Shown here: piece after piece, positions 1-9,918 of the stretch
How positions within the stretch are numbered: position 1 is the first letter of the stretch
How the letters are laid out: each line of letters begins with the position of its first letter
DNA from: Paenibacillus pini JCM 16418
GTDB taxonomy: Bacteria > Bacillota > Bacilli > Paenibacillales > Paenibacillaceae
DNA: 64,000 bases
NCBI RefSeq assembly: GCF_000576305.1
Contig: NZ_BAVZ01000001.1
Coordinates: forward strand, 1-64,000
Direction: 5' to 3'
The notes under the pieces: generated by a model
Databases searched by the model: none
What the model saw: only the letters and a program-made list of their open reading frames with translations
What the model was told of the DNA's origin: nothing
Program-made: the position numbers and the translations under genes

Positions 1-2
1 AC

Positions 3-137
3 GGGGCGCAGCCGCTCGGCCCGCCTGCGGCTGGGCCGAGCAAAGAAGCGGCGGTCAAGGCGAAGCCGCCGCAAGAGCCGGAGCGGTCCGATTCCATGGA
101 CCGCCTCCTTGCAGCCCGCAAGCGTAATTCGCGCTAA
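3..137 (+). CDS. C-terminal fragment of an unidentified protein
   Basis: An open frame enters from the left edge and stops with TAA at 135-137, giving 44 residues. The tail is Ala/Pro/Lys-rich, then charged, and ends in a basic motif (MDRLLAARKRNSR). The DNA is far more GC-rich than the rest of the window and contains two perfect inverted repeats (14-22 with 33-41; 48-54 with 66-72). A rho-independent terminator follows at about 193-224, which supports this being the end of a real plus-strand gene. The family cannot be told from this tail. Confidence 0.5.
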   Translation, partial: GAQPLGPPAAGPSKEAAVKAKPPQEPERSDSMDRLLAARKRNSR

Positions 138-192
138 CGGGCAACACCCATGATCCACATACGTTCCTTGGATCATGTCCGAATACTAATGC

Positions 193-224
193 CCGCGGCC
201 TACTTTGAGCCGTGGCTTTTTTTA
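193..224 (+). terminator. Rho-independent terminator
   Basis: A 7-bp stem (193-199 with 209-215, one G-T pair) with a 9-nt loop is followed by seven T. It closes the gene that enters from the left edge. Confidence 0.65.
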
Positions 225-290
225 TTCCGTTAAGCTGGGTGTACTCACATAAGAACGGGTACATATACAAGAGGATGTGAACCCAATTGC

Positions 291-767
291 TTAGTTTTCA
301 TACGAATGACGTGGGTTTTTCGTGCGTGAAATGAATAATCCGCAGATTCCTAGCATGATTCCATACAGCAGATGCCCACTAAGCCACCATAGAAGTGCGA
401 TGCCATCTGTGACCGAGGGTACCCTCTCCGATAAGAGTGACAGTGGAAAAAATAAGAGCGATGATAACATTCCTAGCCATAATCCATTCCGCCAAGGATG
501 GTGATTTGTGCGCGTCCAAGCCACATAGAGAATGCCGATGATCAAGGACACTATCAAATGAAAGCTAAATTCAATCCATTCTGGCATATCCGTGGGTAAA
601 AAGGGAACAAAATCAACATTAAGCAGTAGGTCATAGACCCTTTGCTCCGTCAGAAACTGAACAGCTTTTAGATAAGAGCCTAACAGGATTCCGCTGAAGA
701 GCCCTGCAGCAATACCGAATAAACAATGTTGGGAGGTCGGCCATCCCTTTTGAAAAAAAGGAGTCAT
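291..767 (-). CDS. Small integral membrane protein of unknown function
   Basis: 158 residues with about four hydrophobic segments (roughly residues 14-34, 68-84, 95-110 and 125-145) separated by short polar loops. An acidic/aromatic loop lies around residues 50-65, and the tail is short and basic. There is no signal peptidase site and no recognisable catalytic motif. Length and topology resemble small conserved YqhR-type membrane proteins of Bacilli, but I do not recognise the family with confidence. A GAGG sequence lies about 13 nt upstream of the ATG, so the ribosome site is weak. It is transcribed away from tkt. Confidence 0.6.
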   Translation of the reverse strand: MTPFFQKGWPTSQHCLFGIAAGLFSGILLGSYLKAVQFLTEQRVYDLLLNVDFVPFLPTDMPEWIEFSFHLIVSLIIGILYVAWTRTNHHPWRNGLWLGMLSSLLFFPLSLLSERVPSVTDGIALLWWLSGHLLYGIMLGICGLFISRTKNPRHSYEN

Positions 768-1113
768 ATGATTTCTTTTTCCTCATCTCTTGTAAATATG
801 GAGTCATTCATCGTTAAGAACAGACTACAACCATTCATGATTTTATGCTGTGTAATATTAACTTTTTACCATTTCTGAATCATTCTAAATGTTCCCCAGA
901 GCATGCGTAGGTTCAATAATCCTTCCGCATAATGAGTCCAATACCAGGGAAAGGTGATAAAGGATATGGAAAAGATGCTTGCCAAGTGTTACAATAGTCA
1001 AAATGAAACATTCAAGCGGATTCTCTTCATAATAATTGTTTTTTGAAGGTTATGAAAGAATTCCAAATACATTGAACACATGGAGTTTCCACAACCCCTG
1101 AGGAGGATAAGTC
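768..1113. other. Intergenic region between divergent genes
   Basis: 346 bp between the divergent membrane protein and tkt. It should hold both promoters, but I found no convincing -35/-10 pair. The only clear element is the tkt ribosome site (AGGAGG, about 7 nt before the ATG at 1114). Confidence 0.5.
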
Positions 1114-3156
1114 ATGAACGACAAGAACCAAGCGATTGATAAAGATGAGAACCAAACGATCGAGAATTTGTCGATTACTACCATCCGTACATTAGCAATT
1201 GATGCTATAGAAAAGGCTAACTCGGGTCACCCAGGTATGCCAATGGGCTCTGCACCTATGGGTTATCAATTGTTTGCGAAGACAATGAACCATAATCCAG
1301 AGAATCCAACATGGATCAACCGCGACCGTTTTGTGCTGTCCGCAGGACATGGTTCCATGCTTCTTTACAGTCTCCTACATTTGAGTGGATATGATCTGCC
1401 AATGGAAGAGTTGAAACAGTTCCGTCAATGGGGAAGCCTAACACCAGGACATCCAGAGTTCGGTCACACTGCAGGTGTTGATGCTACAACCGGTCCACTT
1501 GGACAAGGTGTTGCTATGGCTGTAGGTATGGCGATGGCAGAAGCTCAACTAGGTGCAACATATAATAAAGATCAATATAAAGTCGTAGACCATTTCACAT
1601 ATGCAATTTGTGGTGATGGCGATCTAATGGAAGGCGTATCGGGTGAAGCCGCTTCGCTTGCTGGTCATTTACAGCTTGGTAAATTGATTATGCTATACGA
1701 TTCCAATGATATTTCGCTAGATGGTAAACTAAACCTTTCATTCTCTGAAAATGTACAGCAACGCTTTGAAGCTTACGGCTGGCAAGTAATCCGCGTTGAA
1801 GATGGTAATGATTTGCCTGCAATCGAGGCTGCTATTGCTGAAGGTCAAGCTGACACGAACCGTCCTACACTGATCGAAGTGAAAACGGTAATCGGTTATG
1901 GTAGTCCGAACAAGCAAGGTAAAGGTGGACATGGTGGTACTCACGGATCACCACTTGGTGCTGACGAAGCTAAATTGACTAAAGACTTCTATAAATGGGT
2001 GTACGAAGAAGACTTCTACGTACCTGATGAAGTTCGTCAACATTTTGCTAAAGTCAAAGACCATGGAGTTAAAGTTAATAAAGAGTGGAATGAGCAATTC
2101 GCAGCTTACAAAAAGGCTTATCCAGAACTTGCAGCTCAGTTCGATCTTGCTGTTGCAGGCGACCTACCTGAAGGCTGGGATGCTGATCTTCCTAAATATT
2201 CTACTGAAGACAAAGCAGTTTCAACTCGCGTAGCTTCTGGTAATGCATTGAACGGTCTAGTTGGTAATGTTCCACAATTACTTGGTGGTTCAGCTGACCT
2301 AGAAAGCTCAACGATGACACACTTGAACGACCTATCTAACTTTACAAGAGATAGCTATGAAGGTCGTAACATTTACTTCGGCGTACGCGAGTTCGGTATG
2401 GCTGCTGTAATGAACGGTATGATGCTGCACAGTGGCGTAAAAGTATTCGGCGGTACATTCTTTGTATTCACTGACTATCTTCGTCCTGCCGTGCGTCTGG
2501 CTTCCATTATGAAACTGCCAGTAACCTATGTACTAACTCATGACAGTATTGCTGTTGGTGAAGATGGACCTACGCATGAACCAATCGAGCAACTGGCTTC
2601 ACTACGCATCATTCCAGGTTTAACGGTTATCCGTCCAGCAGATGCGAATGAAACATCGGCAGCTTGGGCATACACGGTTGAGAATAAATCAAACCCAGTA
2701 GCTCTGGTATTGACTCGTCAGAACTTACCGATCTTGCCAGGAACCGTGGAAGGTGCTCGTGAAGGTATCAAACGTGGTGCTTATGTAGTGTCTGATGCTA
2801 AGAGCGGTAAGCCTGTAGCACAAATTCTTGCAACAGGTTCTGAAGTACAGCTTGCTGTGAAAGCTCAAGAAGCACTTGCACAAGAAGGCATTGAAGTTCG
2901 TGTTATCAGTATGCCAAGCTGGGATCTGTTCGAACAACAAGATAAAGCATACAAGGATTCTGTTCTCTTGCCTGACGTTAAAGCACGTCTTGCCATTGAA
3001 ATGGCTCAATCTTTCGGTTGGGAACGTTATGTTGGCGACAACGGCGATATTCTTGCCATTACGACTTTCGGAGCATCTGCACCTGGAGACCGTGTCATTA
3101 AAGAATACGGATTTACAGTTGAAAATGTCGTTAGTCGTGTAAAAGCTTTGCTGTAA
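1114..3156 (+). CDS. tkt: Transketolase
   Basis: Thiamine-diphosphate enzyme of the non-oxidative pentose phosphate pathway, moving two-carbon units between ketoses and aldoses. 680 residues, slightly longer than the usual ~665 because of a charged N-terminal extension of about 20 residues. Visible motifs are SGHPG near residue 37, the ThDP/Mg motif GDGDLMEG at 167-174, the REFGM stretch with the catalytic Glu, and [15 protein letters not shown] in the pyrimidine-binding domain. A strong AGGAGG precedes the ATG. It is followed by a long imperfect hairpin that probably ends its transcript. Cytoplasmic dimer; functionally linked to pgi downstream. Confidence 0.97.
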   Translation: MNDKNQAIDKDENQTIENLSITTIRTLAIDAIEKANSGHPGMPMGSAPMGYQLFAKTMNHNPENPTWINRDRFVLSAGHGSMLLYSLLHLSGYDLPMEELKQFRQWGSLTPGHPEFGHTAGVDATTGPLGQGVAMAVGMAMAEAQLGATYNKDQYKVVDHFTYAICGDGDLMEGVSGEAASLAGHLQLGKLIMLYDSNDISLDGKLNLSFSENVQQRFEAYGWQVIRVEDGNDLPAIEAAIAEGQADTNRPTLIEVKTVIGYGSPNKQGKGGHGGTHGSPLGADEAKLTKDFYKWVYEEDFYVPDEVRQHFAKVKDHGVKVNKEWNEQFAAYKKAYPELAAQFDLAVAGDLPEGWDADLPKYSTEDKAVSTRVASGNALNGLVGNVPQLLGGSADLESSTMTHLNDLSNFTRDSYEGRNIYFGVREFGMAAVMNGMMLHSGVKVFGGTFFVFTDYLRPAVRLASIMKLPVTYVLTHDSIAVGEDGPTHEPIEQLASLRIIPGLTVIRPADANETSAAWAYTVENKSNPVALVLTRQNLPILPGTVEGAREGIKRGAYVVSDAKSGKPVAQILATGSEVQLAVKAQEALAQEGIEVRVISMPSWDLFEQQDKAYKDSVLLPDVKARLAIEMAQSFGWERYVGDNGDILAITTFGASAPGDRVIKEYGFTVENVVSRVKALL

Positions 3157-3192
3157 TAAGCGATAAACCGATTATAAAATGTTAGGATTTCA

Positions 3193-3270
3193 GAACGAAG
3201 CTACTCTCGTAAGCTGAATTCGGGAGGATCACTTACGATTACAGCTGAGAGTAGTCCATTCGTTCTTTTG
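3193..3270 (+). terminator. Long imperfect hairpin after tkt, probable terminator
   Basis: GAACGAA (3193-3199) pairs with TTCGTTC (3259-3265). Inside it, CTACTCTC pairs with GAGAGTAG, and AGCTG pairs with CAGCT. The 3' arm is followed by TTTTG. The stem is much longer than a minimal terminator, and the loop holds a second short complement (CGTAAG with CTTACG), so alternative folds exist. Confidence 0.5.
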
Positions 3271-3307
3271 ATATCATACAGTTTATTTATAGAGGAGCAG
3301 TGAATCG

Positions 3308-3622
3308 ATGCCGCAGTTCAGTAACGCTACTATTGTAAAAGCAGCAAACATTTATTATGACGGTCAAGTGACGAGTCGGACAGTCATTAAGGAAGACGGA
3401 AGTAAAGTAACGCTCGGCATTATGCTTCCAGGAACATACGAATTTGGCACGGATGGTCCTGAAATTATGGAAATCCTTTCAGGTCATTTGAAAGTTCTGC
3501 TTCCCGGTGAAGATGGCTGGCAGGAAATCCAAGGACAACATACATTTCATGTACCAGGCAATTCCAAGTTTGCTCTCGAAGTTTTTACGATAACTGATTA
3601 CTGCTGCTCCTATCCGGTGTAA
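3308..3622 (+). CDS. ppnP: Pyrimidine/purine nucleoside phosphorylase PpnP
   Basis: 104 residues, a single cupin-fold domain of the DUF1255/YaiE family. Members phosphorolyse a broad range of nucleosides to free base and (deoxy)ribose-1-phosphate. The family landmarks are present: an N-terminal [14 protein letters not shown] stretch, [21 protein letters not shown] in the middle, and [15 protein letters not shown] with the closing DYCCSY. GAGGAG lies 10 nt before the ATG. It is a single gene between tkt and its own terminator. Location next to tkt fits feeding of pentose phosphates into the pentose phosphate pathway, but that link is inference. Confidence 0.93.
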   Translation: MPQFSNATIVKAANIYYDGQVTSRTVIKEDGSKVTLGIMLPGTYEFGTDGPEIMEILSGHLKVLLPGEDGWQEIQGQHTFHVPGNSKFALEVFTITDYCCSYPV

Positions 3623-3631
3623 ATATAAAAA

Positions 3632-3667
3632 GAAGGGTAAGTCCCAACCTTGGGACTTACCCTTTTC
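3632..3667 (+). terminator. Strong bidirectional terminator
   Basis: A perfect inverted repeat (AAGGGTAAGTCCCAA with its complement, minimal loop) ends in TTTT on the plus strand and lies in an A-rich context. It ends ppnP and can also serve the convergent dehydrogenase gene. Confidence 0.85.
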
Positions 3668-3757
3668 ACAACATTTCTGTGTATATTCTGCAGTTAGCTT
3701 GGCTCGATGCATAATTTATGCTTCCAGCCATCAAGCTAGTGATGCGGGATACATTGA

Positions 3758-4656
3758 TTATTGAAGTGGTTTGCCTGCAATGGTTTGACCGATCCAAGCT
3801 TCATAACATTTGACGACAGCGGATAAATCCTCTTCACCAAATCCTTGGGTTTGGCCTGCTTGGAACAGGCTCTTAGCCAAACTTAGCATTGGAGAGGGCA
3901 TACCAATGCTATCGGTTAAAGAAGCTGCGAGCTTTAAATCTTTGAGCATGAGAGCCAATGAAAATTGATTGGTAAAATCATGCTCGATGATTTTGCGACC
4001 TTTGAGGTCTGCAGCTTTACTACCAGCAGATCCAAGCTGAACGAGTTCAAGAAAGCGATCTGCGGGTATTCCTGATTTGGATGCTATGGCGAAGCTTCAG
4101 CTAGTGCAATGTTGTTTATACCAACTACGGTATTATGAGCGAGCTTAGCAACAGCACCACTGCCATTTGGCCCCATAGGTAATACCTTTTTGCCGAGGGT
4201 TTCGAATAGGTCGGACTGCGCTTTAATGACGGCAGCCTCTCCGCCGACCATAAATACAAGTGTTCCATCTACAGCGGCAGGTTTACTGCCCGTAACTGGA
4301 GCGTCTAAGAATTTTGCCCCGACTGCTTGAATGCTGATTGCTAGTTCCTTGACTAGGTCTGGAGAGATAGTACTGCAATCAATAACGGTCATGCCGCTTT
4401 GTAGCGATTCTTGTAGCCCGTCTGTTCCATAAAACACGCTACGAATGGAGTCGTCATTACTAACCATCGTAATCACGGTATCTTGGCCTGCTGCTGCTTC
4501 CTTAGGAGTATTTGCCTGAGAAGCCCCTTCTTCAACGAGTGGGTTACATTTAGAAGCTGTGCGGTTATATACCGTAACTTGGTATCCAGCCTTCAGTAAA
4601 TTGGAAGCCATAGGTGCTCCCATTGTACCGAGTCCAATAAAGCCTATTTTTTTCAT
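3758..4656 (-). pseudogene. 3-hydroxyisobutyrate dehydrogenase family protein, frameshifted
   Basis: NAD(P)-binding beta-hydroxyacid dehydrogenase (GarR/MmsB-like). The N-terminal 190 residues carry the Rossmann motif GFIGLGTMGAPMA, the substrate motif DAPVTGSKPAA, and the helix with the catalytic Lys (AKLAHNTVVGINN). At about 4086-4092 the frame breaks. The remainder (IASKSGIPADRF, then KDLKLAASL) continues in the frame expected after loss of one base, near a TT in the codon after Glu-Ala. Repaired length is about 299 residues, normal for the family. The start at 4656 (MKKIGFIG) is preferred over an in-frame ATG four codons upstream because a GGTGAT site precedes it. It may be a sequencing error and not true decay. 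Confidence 0.85.
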
Positions 4657-4863
4657 GAGATCACCCATTTCTGTGAGATATAAACTTCACTTATTTTAAC
4701 ATGGGGATCTGATACAATCCATTGAAGACGGCTGGAATATGCCTTGAACGATAGGTTGCTCAGACCTTGCCAGTCTATTGAAATTAAAGTATCCTATTCT
4801 AAAGCTGTTTTTTACGGAGTGTAGAGTAGAATAGAGAAAAGCCAAACTAGGAGGTAACACCAT

Positions 4864-6219
4864 ATGTCTAACCCAATTAATTTTGATTACAGCAAGGCTT
4901 TATCTTTTATTAGTCAGCATGAAGTAGATTACTTTGCTGAACCGATCAAACTGGCTCATGAACAGTTACATAACCAAACAGGAGCAGGTTCGGATTACCT
5001 CGGTTGGATTGATCTGCCTACGAACTACGATAAAGAAGAATTTGCTCGTATTCAGCAGGCAGCTGCCAAGATTCAAAGTGATTCTGAAGTGCTGATCGTT
5101 ATCGGTATCGGGGGATCATACCTTGGTGCACGTGCTGCAATTGAAGCATTGACTCATTCTTTCTATAACAATTTGCCGAAGGACAAGCGTAAAACGCCTG
5201 AAATTTATTTTGCCGGTAACAATATTAGTTCCACTTATGTTACGCATTTGCTCGATTTGATTGAAGGTAAAGATTTCTCGGTTAACGTGATTTCGAAGTC
5301 CGGTACAACAACGGAACCAGCTATTGCTTTCCGGATTTTCCGCGCAGAGCTTGAGAAGAAATACGGTAAAGAAGAAGCTCGTAAGCGCATCTATGCAACA
5401 ACGGATAAAGAGCAAGGGGCTCTGAAGAAGCTGGCTAATGAAGAAGGATATGAATCCTTTATTATCCCAGACGACGTTGGTGGTCGTTATTCCGTACTGA
5501 CAGCGGTTGGTCTGCTACCTATCGCAACTGCTGGCATTAACATCGAGGACATGATGAAGGGTGCAGCTGACGCTTCTAAAGAGTTCAGCAACCCGAATGT
5601 GGCTGAGAACTTAAGTTACCAGTATGCAGCAGTGCGTAACGCGCTTTACCGTAAAGGCAAAGCCATTGAGATTCTTGTGAACTATGAGCCTTCCTTACAC
5701 TATGTTTCGGAGTGGTGGAAACAACTCTTTGGTGAGAGTGAAGGTAAAGACTACAAGGGTATCTATCCAGCTTCCGTTGATTTTTCAACAGATCTGCATT
5801 CGATGGGTCAATTCGTTCAAGAGGGTAGCCGTAACATATTTGAAACGATTATCCAAGTTCAGAATGTTTCCGAACAGATTACCATTGAAAGCGATGCTGA
5901 TGATCTAGATGGTCTGAATTTCCTTGAAGGCAAGACCATGGATTTTGTAAATAAAAAGGCATTCCAAGGCACAATGCTTGCTCATACGGATGGACAGGTT
6001 CCTAACCTAATCGTCACGATCCCAGATCAAACACCTTACTCTTTCGGATACCTCGTATATTTCTTTGAGAAAGCTTGTGGAATTAGTGGCTATCTATTGG
6101 GTGTCAATCCATTTGATCAACCTGGAGTAGAAGCTTACAAGAAAAATATGTTTGCCTTACTTGGTAAACCAGGATATGAGAAAGAGAAGGCGGAACTGGA
6201 AGCCAGACTTACCGAATAA
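4864..6219 (+). CDS. pgi: Glucose-6-phosphate isomerase
   Basis: Interconverts glucose-6-phosphate and fructose-6-phosphate in glycolysis and gluconeogenesis. 451 residues, the compact Bacillus-type length. Seen: [16 protein letters not shown] in the N-terminal SIS domain, [14 protein letters not shown] phosphate loop, [14 protein letters not shown], and [21 protein letters not shown] around the catalytic Glu. AGGAGG lies 10 nt before the ATG. It is monocistronic as far as can be seen, since 100 bp separate it from the next start. Confidence 0.97.
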   Translation: MSNPINFDYSKALSFISQHEVDYFAEPIKLAHEQLHNQTGAGSDYLGWIDLPTNYDKEEFARIQQAAAKIQSDSEVLIVIGIGGSYLGARAAIEALTHSFYNNLPKDKRKTPEIYFAGNNISSTYVTHLLDLIEGKDFSVNVISKSGTTTEPAIAFRIFRAELEKKYGKEEARKRIYATTDKEQGALKKLANEEGYESFIIPDDVGGRYSVLTAVGLLPIATAGINIEDMMKGAADASKEFSNPNVAENLSYQYAAVRNALYRKGKAIEILVNYEPSLHYVSEWWKQLFGESEGKDYKGIYPASVDFSTDLHSMGQFVQEGSRNIFETIIQVQNVSEQITIESDADDLDGLNFLEGKTMDFVNKKAFQGTMLAHTDGQVPNLIVTIPDQTPYSFGYLVYFFEKACGISGYLLGVNPFDQPGVEAYKKNMFALLGKPGYEKEKAELEARLTE

Positions 6220-6319
6220 ATTTACATCCATTGGAATAGACATAAAGCGGAAGAAGGCAGTCACCGGTTACTTTTACAGCGGGGGACTGCTTTCTTTCCA
6301 ATCAGGGAAGGGCTGTACT

Positions 6320-6952
6320 ATGATTGAACGTTACAAGACGGTCCGCGGGCCAGGCTCTAAGGAAATCGTTATTAAGAAATCACGTTTCATTGGTCATGTA
6401 ATGCCAGTTGATAGTGAAGAAGCTGCAAACGCTTTTATTGAAGATATCAAAAAGAAGCATTGGAATGCGACTCACAATTGTTCGGCCTACATGATTGGAG
6501 AACGTGATGAAATTCAGAAACAATCGGATGACGGGGAACCCAGCGGTACAGCTGGTAAGCCAATTCTGGAAGTAATACGCCATCAAGGACTAAAGAATGT
6601 GGCCATTGTAGTGACGCGGTATTTCGGCGGTATTATGCTGGGTGCTGGTGGTTTGATTCGTGCGTATGCGGACGGAGCTGTCGCAGCTATTGAATCTGGA
6701 GATGCGATTACGAAGGTGCTTCATCGTGAGATATTTGTAGAGATCGATTACACTTGGCATGGTAAAATAGAAAATGAACTTCGTAGCCGGGAAATTCGGA
6801 TGGGTGAGACGCTTTTCACTGATAAAGTAAGACTGGAATGCTTACCTTTGAATACAGAGGCAGAATCCTTTAAATCGTGGATGGTGGATTTGACTCAGGG
6901 GCAGTCCCTGATTACGGAGGGTGAACAGCTTTATTTTATTGAAGGGGAATAA
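6320..6952 (+). CDS. yvyE: YigZ/IMPACT family protein
   Basis: 210 residues: N-terminal UPF0029/IMPACT domain followed by a C-terminal DUF1949 domain. The signature is clear (SRFIGHVMPV, HNCSAY, SDDGEPSGTAGKPIL, VVTRYFGGIMLGAGGLIRAYADG). The biochemical role of bacterial members is not settled; the eukaryotic relative modulates Gcn2. The open frame extends upstream into the pgi gene, but I place the start at 6320 because family proteins begin with the MIERYKTV-type sequence and a weak AGGG lies upstream. The stop is 5 nt before the TetR gene, so the two are probably cotranscribed. Confidence 0.9.
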   Translation: MIERYKTVRGPGSKEIVIKKSRFIGHVMPVDSEEAANAFIEDIKKKHWNATHNCSAYMIGERDEIQKQSDDGEPSGTAGKPILEVIRHQGLKNVAIVVTRYFGGIMLGAGGLIRAYADGAVAAIESGDAITKVLHREIFVEIDYTWHGKIENELRSREIRMGETLFTDKVRLECLPLNTEAESFKSWMVDLTQGQSLITEGEQLYFIEGE

Positions 6953-6957
6953 AGTCT

Positions 6958-7545
6958 ATGGCCAGAAGAGCAGTGGAACAGGAATTATCCAGGGACCGGA
7001 TATTAGAGGCCGCTAGGCATTTGTTTATAACCAAAGGATACCGCGCAATTTCTATGCGTAGTATTGGACAGCATCTGGGATATAGCCACGGGTCTCTCTA
7101 TTATCATTTTAAAGAAAAAGCAGAGTTATTCTATGCTGTCGTTGTTGAAGATTTCAATAATCTCGCGTTCCAATTGAACAAGGTAATTAAAGGTCCTCCT
7201 CTTCCAGATCTGAATAAGGTCGAGCAGTTAATGCTTGAATTCATTCGTTTTGGGCTGGATCATCCTTATCAATACGAAATTATGTTCATGATACGTGATG
7301 AGGAACTACTGTCCTACTGTCGGTCAGAACAGGTTCGATGCTTAGATTTGTTTGCTTCGATTGTACGTCGCTACATGAATGAAGAAGAGCATGGGCTCGA
7401 TCACTGCCGGAATCTTCCACTTACTTTATTTTTATCCATGCACGGATTCATATCCTATTACATACAAGATCGTGTGACGTTTGAAGAAATTAAGCCTGCA
7501 GCCATTTCGCATGTGAAAATATGTTGCCGAAGTTTGCGTAATTAA
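6958..7545 (+). CDS. TetR family transcriptional regulator
   Basis: 195 residues. The N-terminal TetR_N helix-turn-helix covers about residues 11-57 (RDRILEAARHLFITKGYRAISMRSIGQHLGYSHGSLYYHFKEKAELF). The C-terminal ligand/dimerisation domain is variable and gives no hint of effector. The ribosome site (AAGGGGAA) lies inside the end of the yvyE gene, suggesting translational coupling. No adjacent transporter or enzyme in the same orientation reveals a target, so the regulon cannot be told from the sequence. Confidence 0.9.
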   Translation: MARRAVEQELSRDRILEAARHLFITKGYRAISMRSIGQHLGYSHGSLYYHFKEKAELFYAVVVEDFNNLAFQLNKVIKGPPLPDLNKVEQLMLEFIRFGLDHPYQYEIMFMIRDEELLSYCRSEQVRCLDLFASIVRRYMNEEEHGLDHCRNLPLTLFLSMHGFISYYIQDRVTFEEIKPAAISHVKICCRSLRN

Positions 7546-7688
7546 ATGATAGCGTTCTTAGCTGTGGACATGTCCTTTAGGACGGTGAAAGAGCATCGCT
7601 GAAAAGCGGAATATTAGGGTATTCGGTGGTGAGGACAGGAGGGATGTTAGAGCCTGTCAACATCGCCTCTTTGCCCTTGCTAATCTTA

Positions 7689-8090
7689 TTATCCTTCCAT
7701 TATTTTGATATGATATTGTCTTCGCCGTGGACCATCGAATTCACAGAAATAAATGCCCTGCCAACGTCCTAACAGTAGCTCCCCCTCCGTGATAATCACA
7801 GTCTGGGAAGTCCCGCAGGTTATCGATTTTAAATGTGAGGCGGTATTTCCTTCGGCATGTTTATATTTTGGGTGCTCCCAGGGGTATACCTCTCCCAATC
7901 TCATTAGCACATCACGCTTCACATCAGGATCGGCATTCTCATTAATTGCGATGCCTGCAGTTGTATGTGGGCAATAGATTAGCACGGTTCCGCTTTGCAC
8001 TCCGCTTTGATGCACCAGCGCAATGACCTCACGTGTAATATCCCTTATTTCGTCCTGTCCGGTAGTGGACAATTCTAATGTATATAACAT
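7689..8090 (-). CDS. yjbQ: YjbQ family protein (UPF0047)
   Basis: 133 residues of the YjbQ/secondary thiamine-phosphate synthase family. Some members show weak thiamin phosphate synthase activity, but the physiological role is unresolved. Seen: YCPHTTAGIAINENADPDVKRD with the conserved His, WEHPKYKHAEGNTASHLKS, and the closing LLLGRWQGIYFCEFDGPR. The open frame extends 42 codons further upstream, but the family starts at MLYTLEL. GGAG lies 7 nt before the third of three consecutive ATG codons, so 8090 is chosen. Confidence 0.93.
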   Translation of the reverse strand: MLYTLELSTTGQDEIRDITREVIALVHQSGVQSGTVLIYCPHTTAGIAINENADPDVKRDVLMRLGEVYPWEHPKYKHAEGNTASHLKSITCGTSQTVIITEGELLLGRWQGIYFCEFDGPRRRQYHIKIMEG

Positions 8091-8199
8091 CATCATACTC
8101 CTTCTCCAAGTCCTTAGATTTAATGAGGGGCGCTTATTATATGTATACCCTTTAAGAGCCAGAAAGATAGATTTATGTAAATAAAAACTAAAATTTATA

Positions 8200-8269
8200 T
8201 TGACGTTGTCATACAATTTTTGGTAAAGTAACTGTTAAGTAAAAACCAAGTAGACAAATAGGAATAATT
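8200..8269 (+). promoter_or_regulatory. Candidate promoter region of the sulfate operon
   Basis: TTGACG at 8200-8205 and TAAAGT at 8224-8229 are separated by 18 nt, 79 nt upstream of the cysT ATG. Just downstream, TAGGAATAATT (8259-8269) resembles TAGGAATATTATAA upstream of cysK in this window, which could be a shared sulfur-control site. Neither element has been tested; the -10 match is imperfect. Confidence 0.35.
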
Positions 8270-8307
8270 AAAAAAATACAGATAAACGGTTAAGCAGGGG
8301 GAGAGGT

Positions 8308-9123
8308 ATGAATATCATTTTGCGTCATAAAGGATGGACGTGGGGATTCCGAAGTACAGTGATGTTATATTTTGTGTTACTTGTGATTCTACCTTTACTA
8401 GGTGTATATTATCATTCATTTTCCCTCGGATTTCATTCTCTTATAGAGAGCCTTTCTGATCCGATTGCATGGAAATCGGTACTGCTAACACTTGAACTTG
8501 CTATCTTTTCTACTTTAATAAACGTAGTGGTCGGTACGATGATCGGTTGGGTATTGGTACGATATCAATTTCCAGGAAAAGCGTTCTTAAATAGTCTAGT
8601 TGATTTGCCCTTTGCATTGCCGACAGCGGTGGGTGGACTAATGATTCTGCTTCTACTCGGGCCAGGGAGTTTGATCGGCTCAGCCGCGGAATCACTAGGG
8701 TTTGAAATTGTATTTCATCAACCGGCGATTGTGATCGCGATGGTATTTGTTACGTTTCCATTCGTCATCAGAGCGGTGCAGCCGCTACTTGAAGAACTAG
8801 AACCATCGGAAGAAGAGGCTGCCCGTACGCTTGGTGCCTCTGGGCCCCGTGTATTCTTCAAAGTAATCCTTCCATCAATGCTGCCTGGAATGATTAGCGG
8901 GGGCATGCTGGCCTTCTCCAGAGCTATGGCTGAGTTTGGTGCCGTAGTCCTGGTCGCAGGTAATATTCCTGGAAGAACACTGATCGCCTCGGTTTTCATT
9001 TATGGGGAGGTTGAGAGTGATAATACAGCAGGAGCAGCGGCCGTTTCTATTTTGCTTCTCACCTTATCTTTTACAGTCTTATGGCTGATCAATTGGGTAC
9101 AGTCGAAGGGGAAGACTATATGA
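8308..9123 (+). CDS. cysT: Sulfate/thiosulfate ABC transporter permease CysT
   Basis: 271 residues, inner-membrane permease subunit (CysT/CysU) of the sulfate/thiosulfate importer. About six membrane segments are visible. The binding-protein-dependent transport signature is the EEAARTLGASGPRVFFKVILP loop (near residues 170-190) that docks onto the ATPase. The family-specific DLPFALPTAVGGLMILLLLGPGS is present. GGGGGAG lies just before the ATG. It is the first gene of a four-gene operon; its TGA overlaps the ATG of cysW. Confidence 0.95.
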   Translation: MNIILRHKGWTWGFRSTVMLYFVLLVILPLLGVYYHSFSLGFHSLIESLSDPIAWKSVLLTLELAIFSTLINVVVGTMIGWVLVRYQFPGKAFLNSLVDLPFALPTAVGGLMILLLLGPGSLIGSAAESLGFEIVFHQPAIVIAMVFVTFPFVIRAVQPLLEELEPSEEEAARTLGASGPRVFFKVILPSMLPGMISGGMLAFSRAMAEFGAVVLVAGNIPGRTLIASVFIYGEVESDNTAGAAAVSILLLTLSFTVLWLINWVQSKGKTI

Positions 9124-9917
9124 GAAAATTGTGGATCGGACTAACGTATTTGGTGTTTGCACTGTTATTGATTGCTCCACTTGGGAAAATGGTTTTCGGT
9201 GCATTTAATGAAGGAATCGGAGGTTTAACGTCAGCCATCCTTCGACCAGAAGCACTACATGCGCTGATGATGACAGGTTTCATTGTATTGACGGTGACGC
9301 TACTGAACACGTTGTTTGGCATGATGATGGCTCTATACCTCGTCAGAGGAAGTTGGATGAGCCACTCGATTAAGCGTTTCTTAAATAGCATTGTTGATTT
9401 GCCTTATGCGGTGTCTCCAGTTATCGGAGGACTTATGATCGTTCTAATGCTGGGTCCGGGCAGTATTGTAGGTGCCTTTTTCGAAAAAGTTGGATTTCAG
9501 ATCGTATATGCTTTTCCGGGAATGGTCATTGCGACCCTATTCGTAACGTTTCCGTTAATGGTGAGAGAAGTGATGCCTGTGTTGCAAGAGATTGGAGCCC
9601 AGCAGGAAGAGGCTGCTTCTACCCTCGGAGCATACGGCTGGACGACATTCTGGAGAGTAACTTGGCCATCTATTCGCTGGGCTGTTGTATATGGTGTAGT
9701 TCTGACGGTAGCAAGGTCTCTGGGCGAGTTTGGTGCAGTCCTTGTTGTCTCAGGTAACATTATGAACAAGACGCAGACAGCAACAACGTTGGTTTATCAG
9801 GATGTAGAGAATTTCAATGTAACTTCAGCTAACAGTGTGTCTTTGGTTCTGGCGGTATTTGCAGTTGGTCTGCTTTTAACAATGGAATGGGCCAAAAAAA
9901 GAAAGGGTGTTCATTAA
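9120..9917 (+). CDS. cysW: Sulfate/thiosulfate ABC transporter permease CysW
   Basis: 265 residues, second permease of the sulfate importer. It has the matching EEAASTLGAYGWTTFWRVTWPS coupling loop and the DLPYAVSPVIGGLMIVLMLGPGS segment paralogous to CysT. The open frame extends upstream into cysT, but the start at 9120 forms an ATGA overlap with the cysT stop and gives the normal N-terminus (MRKLWIGLTY). Translational coupling implies stoichiometric expression of the two permeases. Confidence 0.94.
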   Translation: MRKLWIGLTYLVFALLLIAPLGKMVFGAFNEGIGGLTSAILRPEALHALMMTGFIVLTVTLLNTLFGMMMALYLVRGSWMSHSIKRFLNSIVDLPYAVSPVIGGLMIVLMLGPGSIVGAFFEKVGFQIVYAFPGMVIATLFVTFPLMVREVMPVLQEIGAQQEEAASTLGAYGWTTFWRVTWPSIRWAVVYGVVLTVARSLGEFGAVLVVSGNIMNKTQTATTLVYQDVENFNVTSANSVSLVLAVFAVGLLLTMEWAKKRKGVH

Positions 9918-9918
9918 T

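Noticed and set aside
7634-7659. GACAGG/CCTGTC hairpin downstream of the TetR gene
   Set aside because: Only 6 bp of stem and no T-run on either strand, so I do not call it a terminator.
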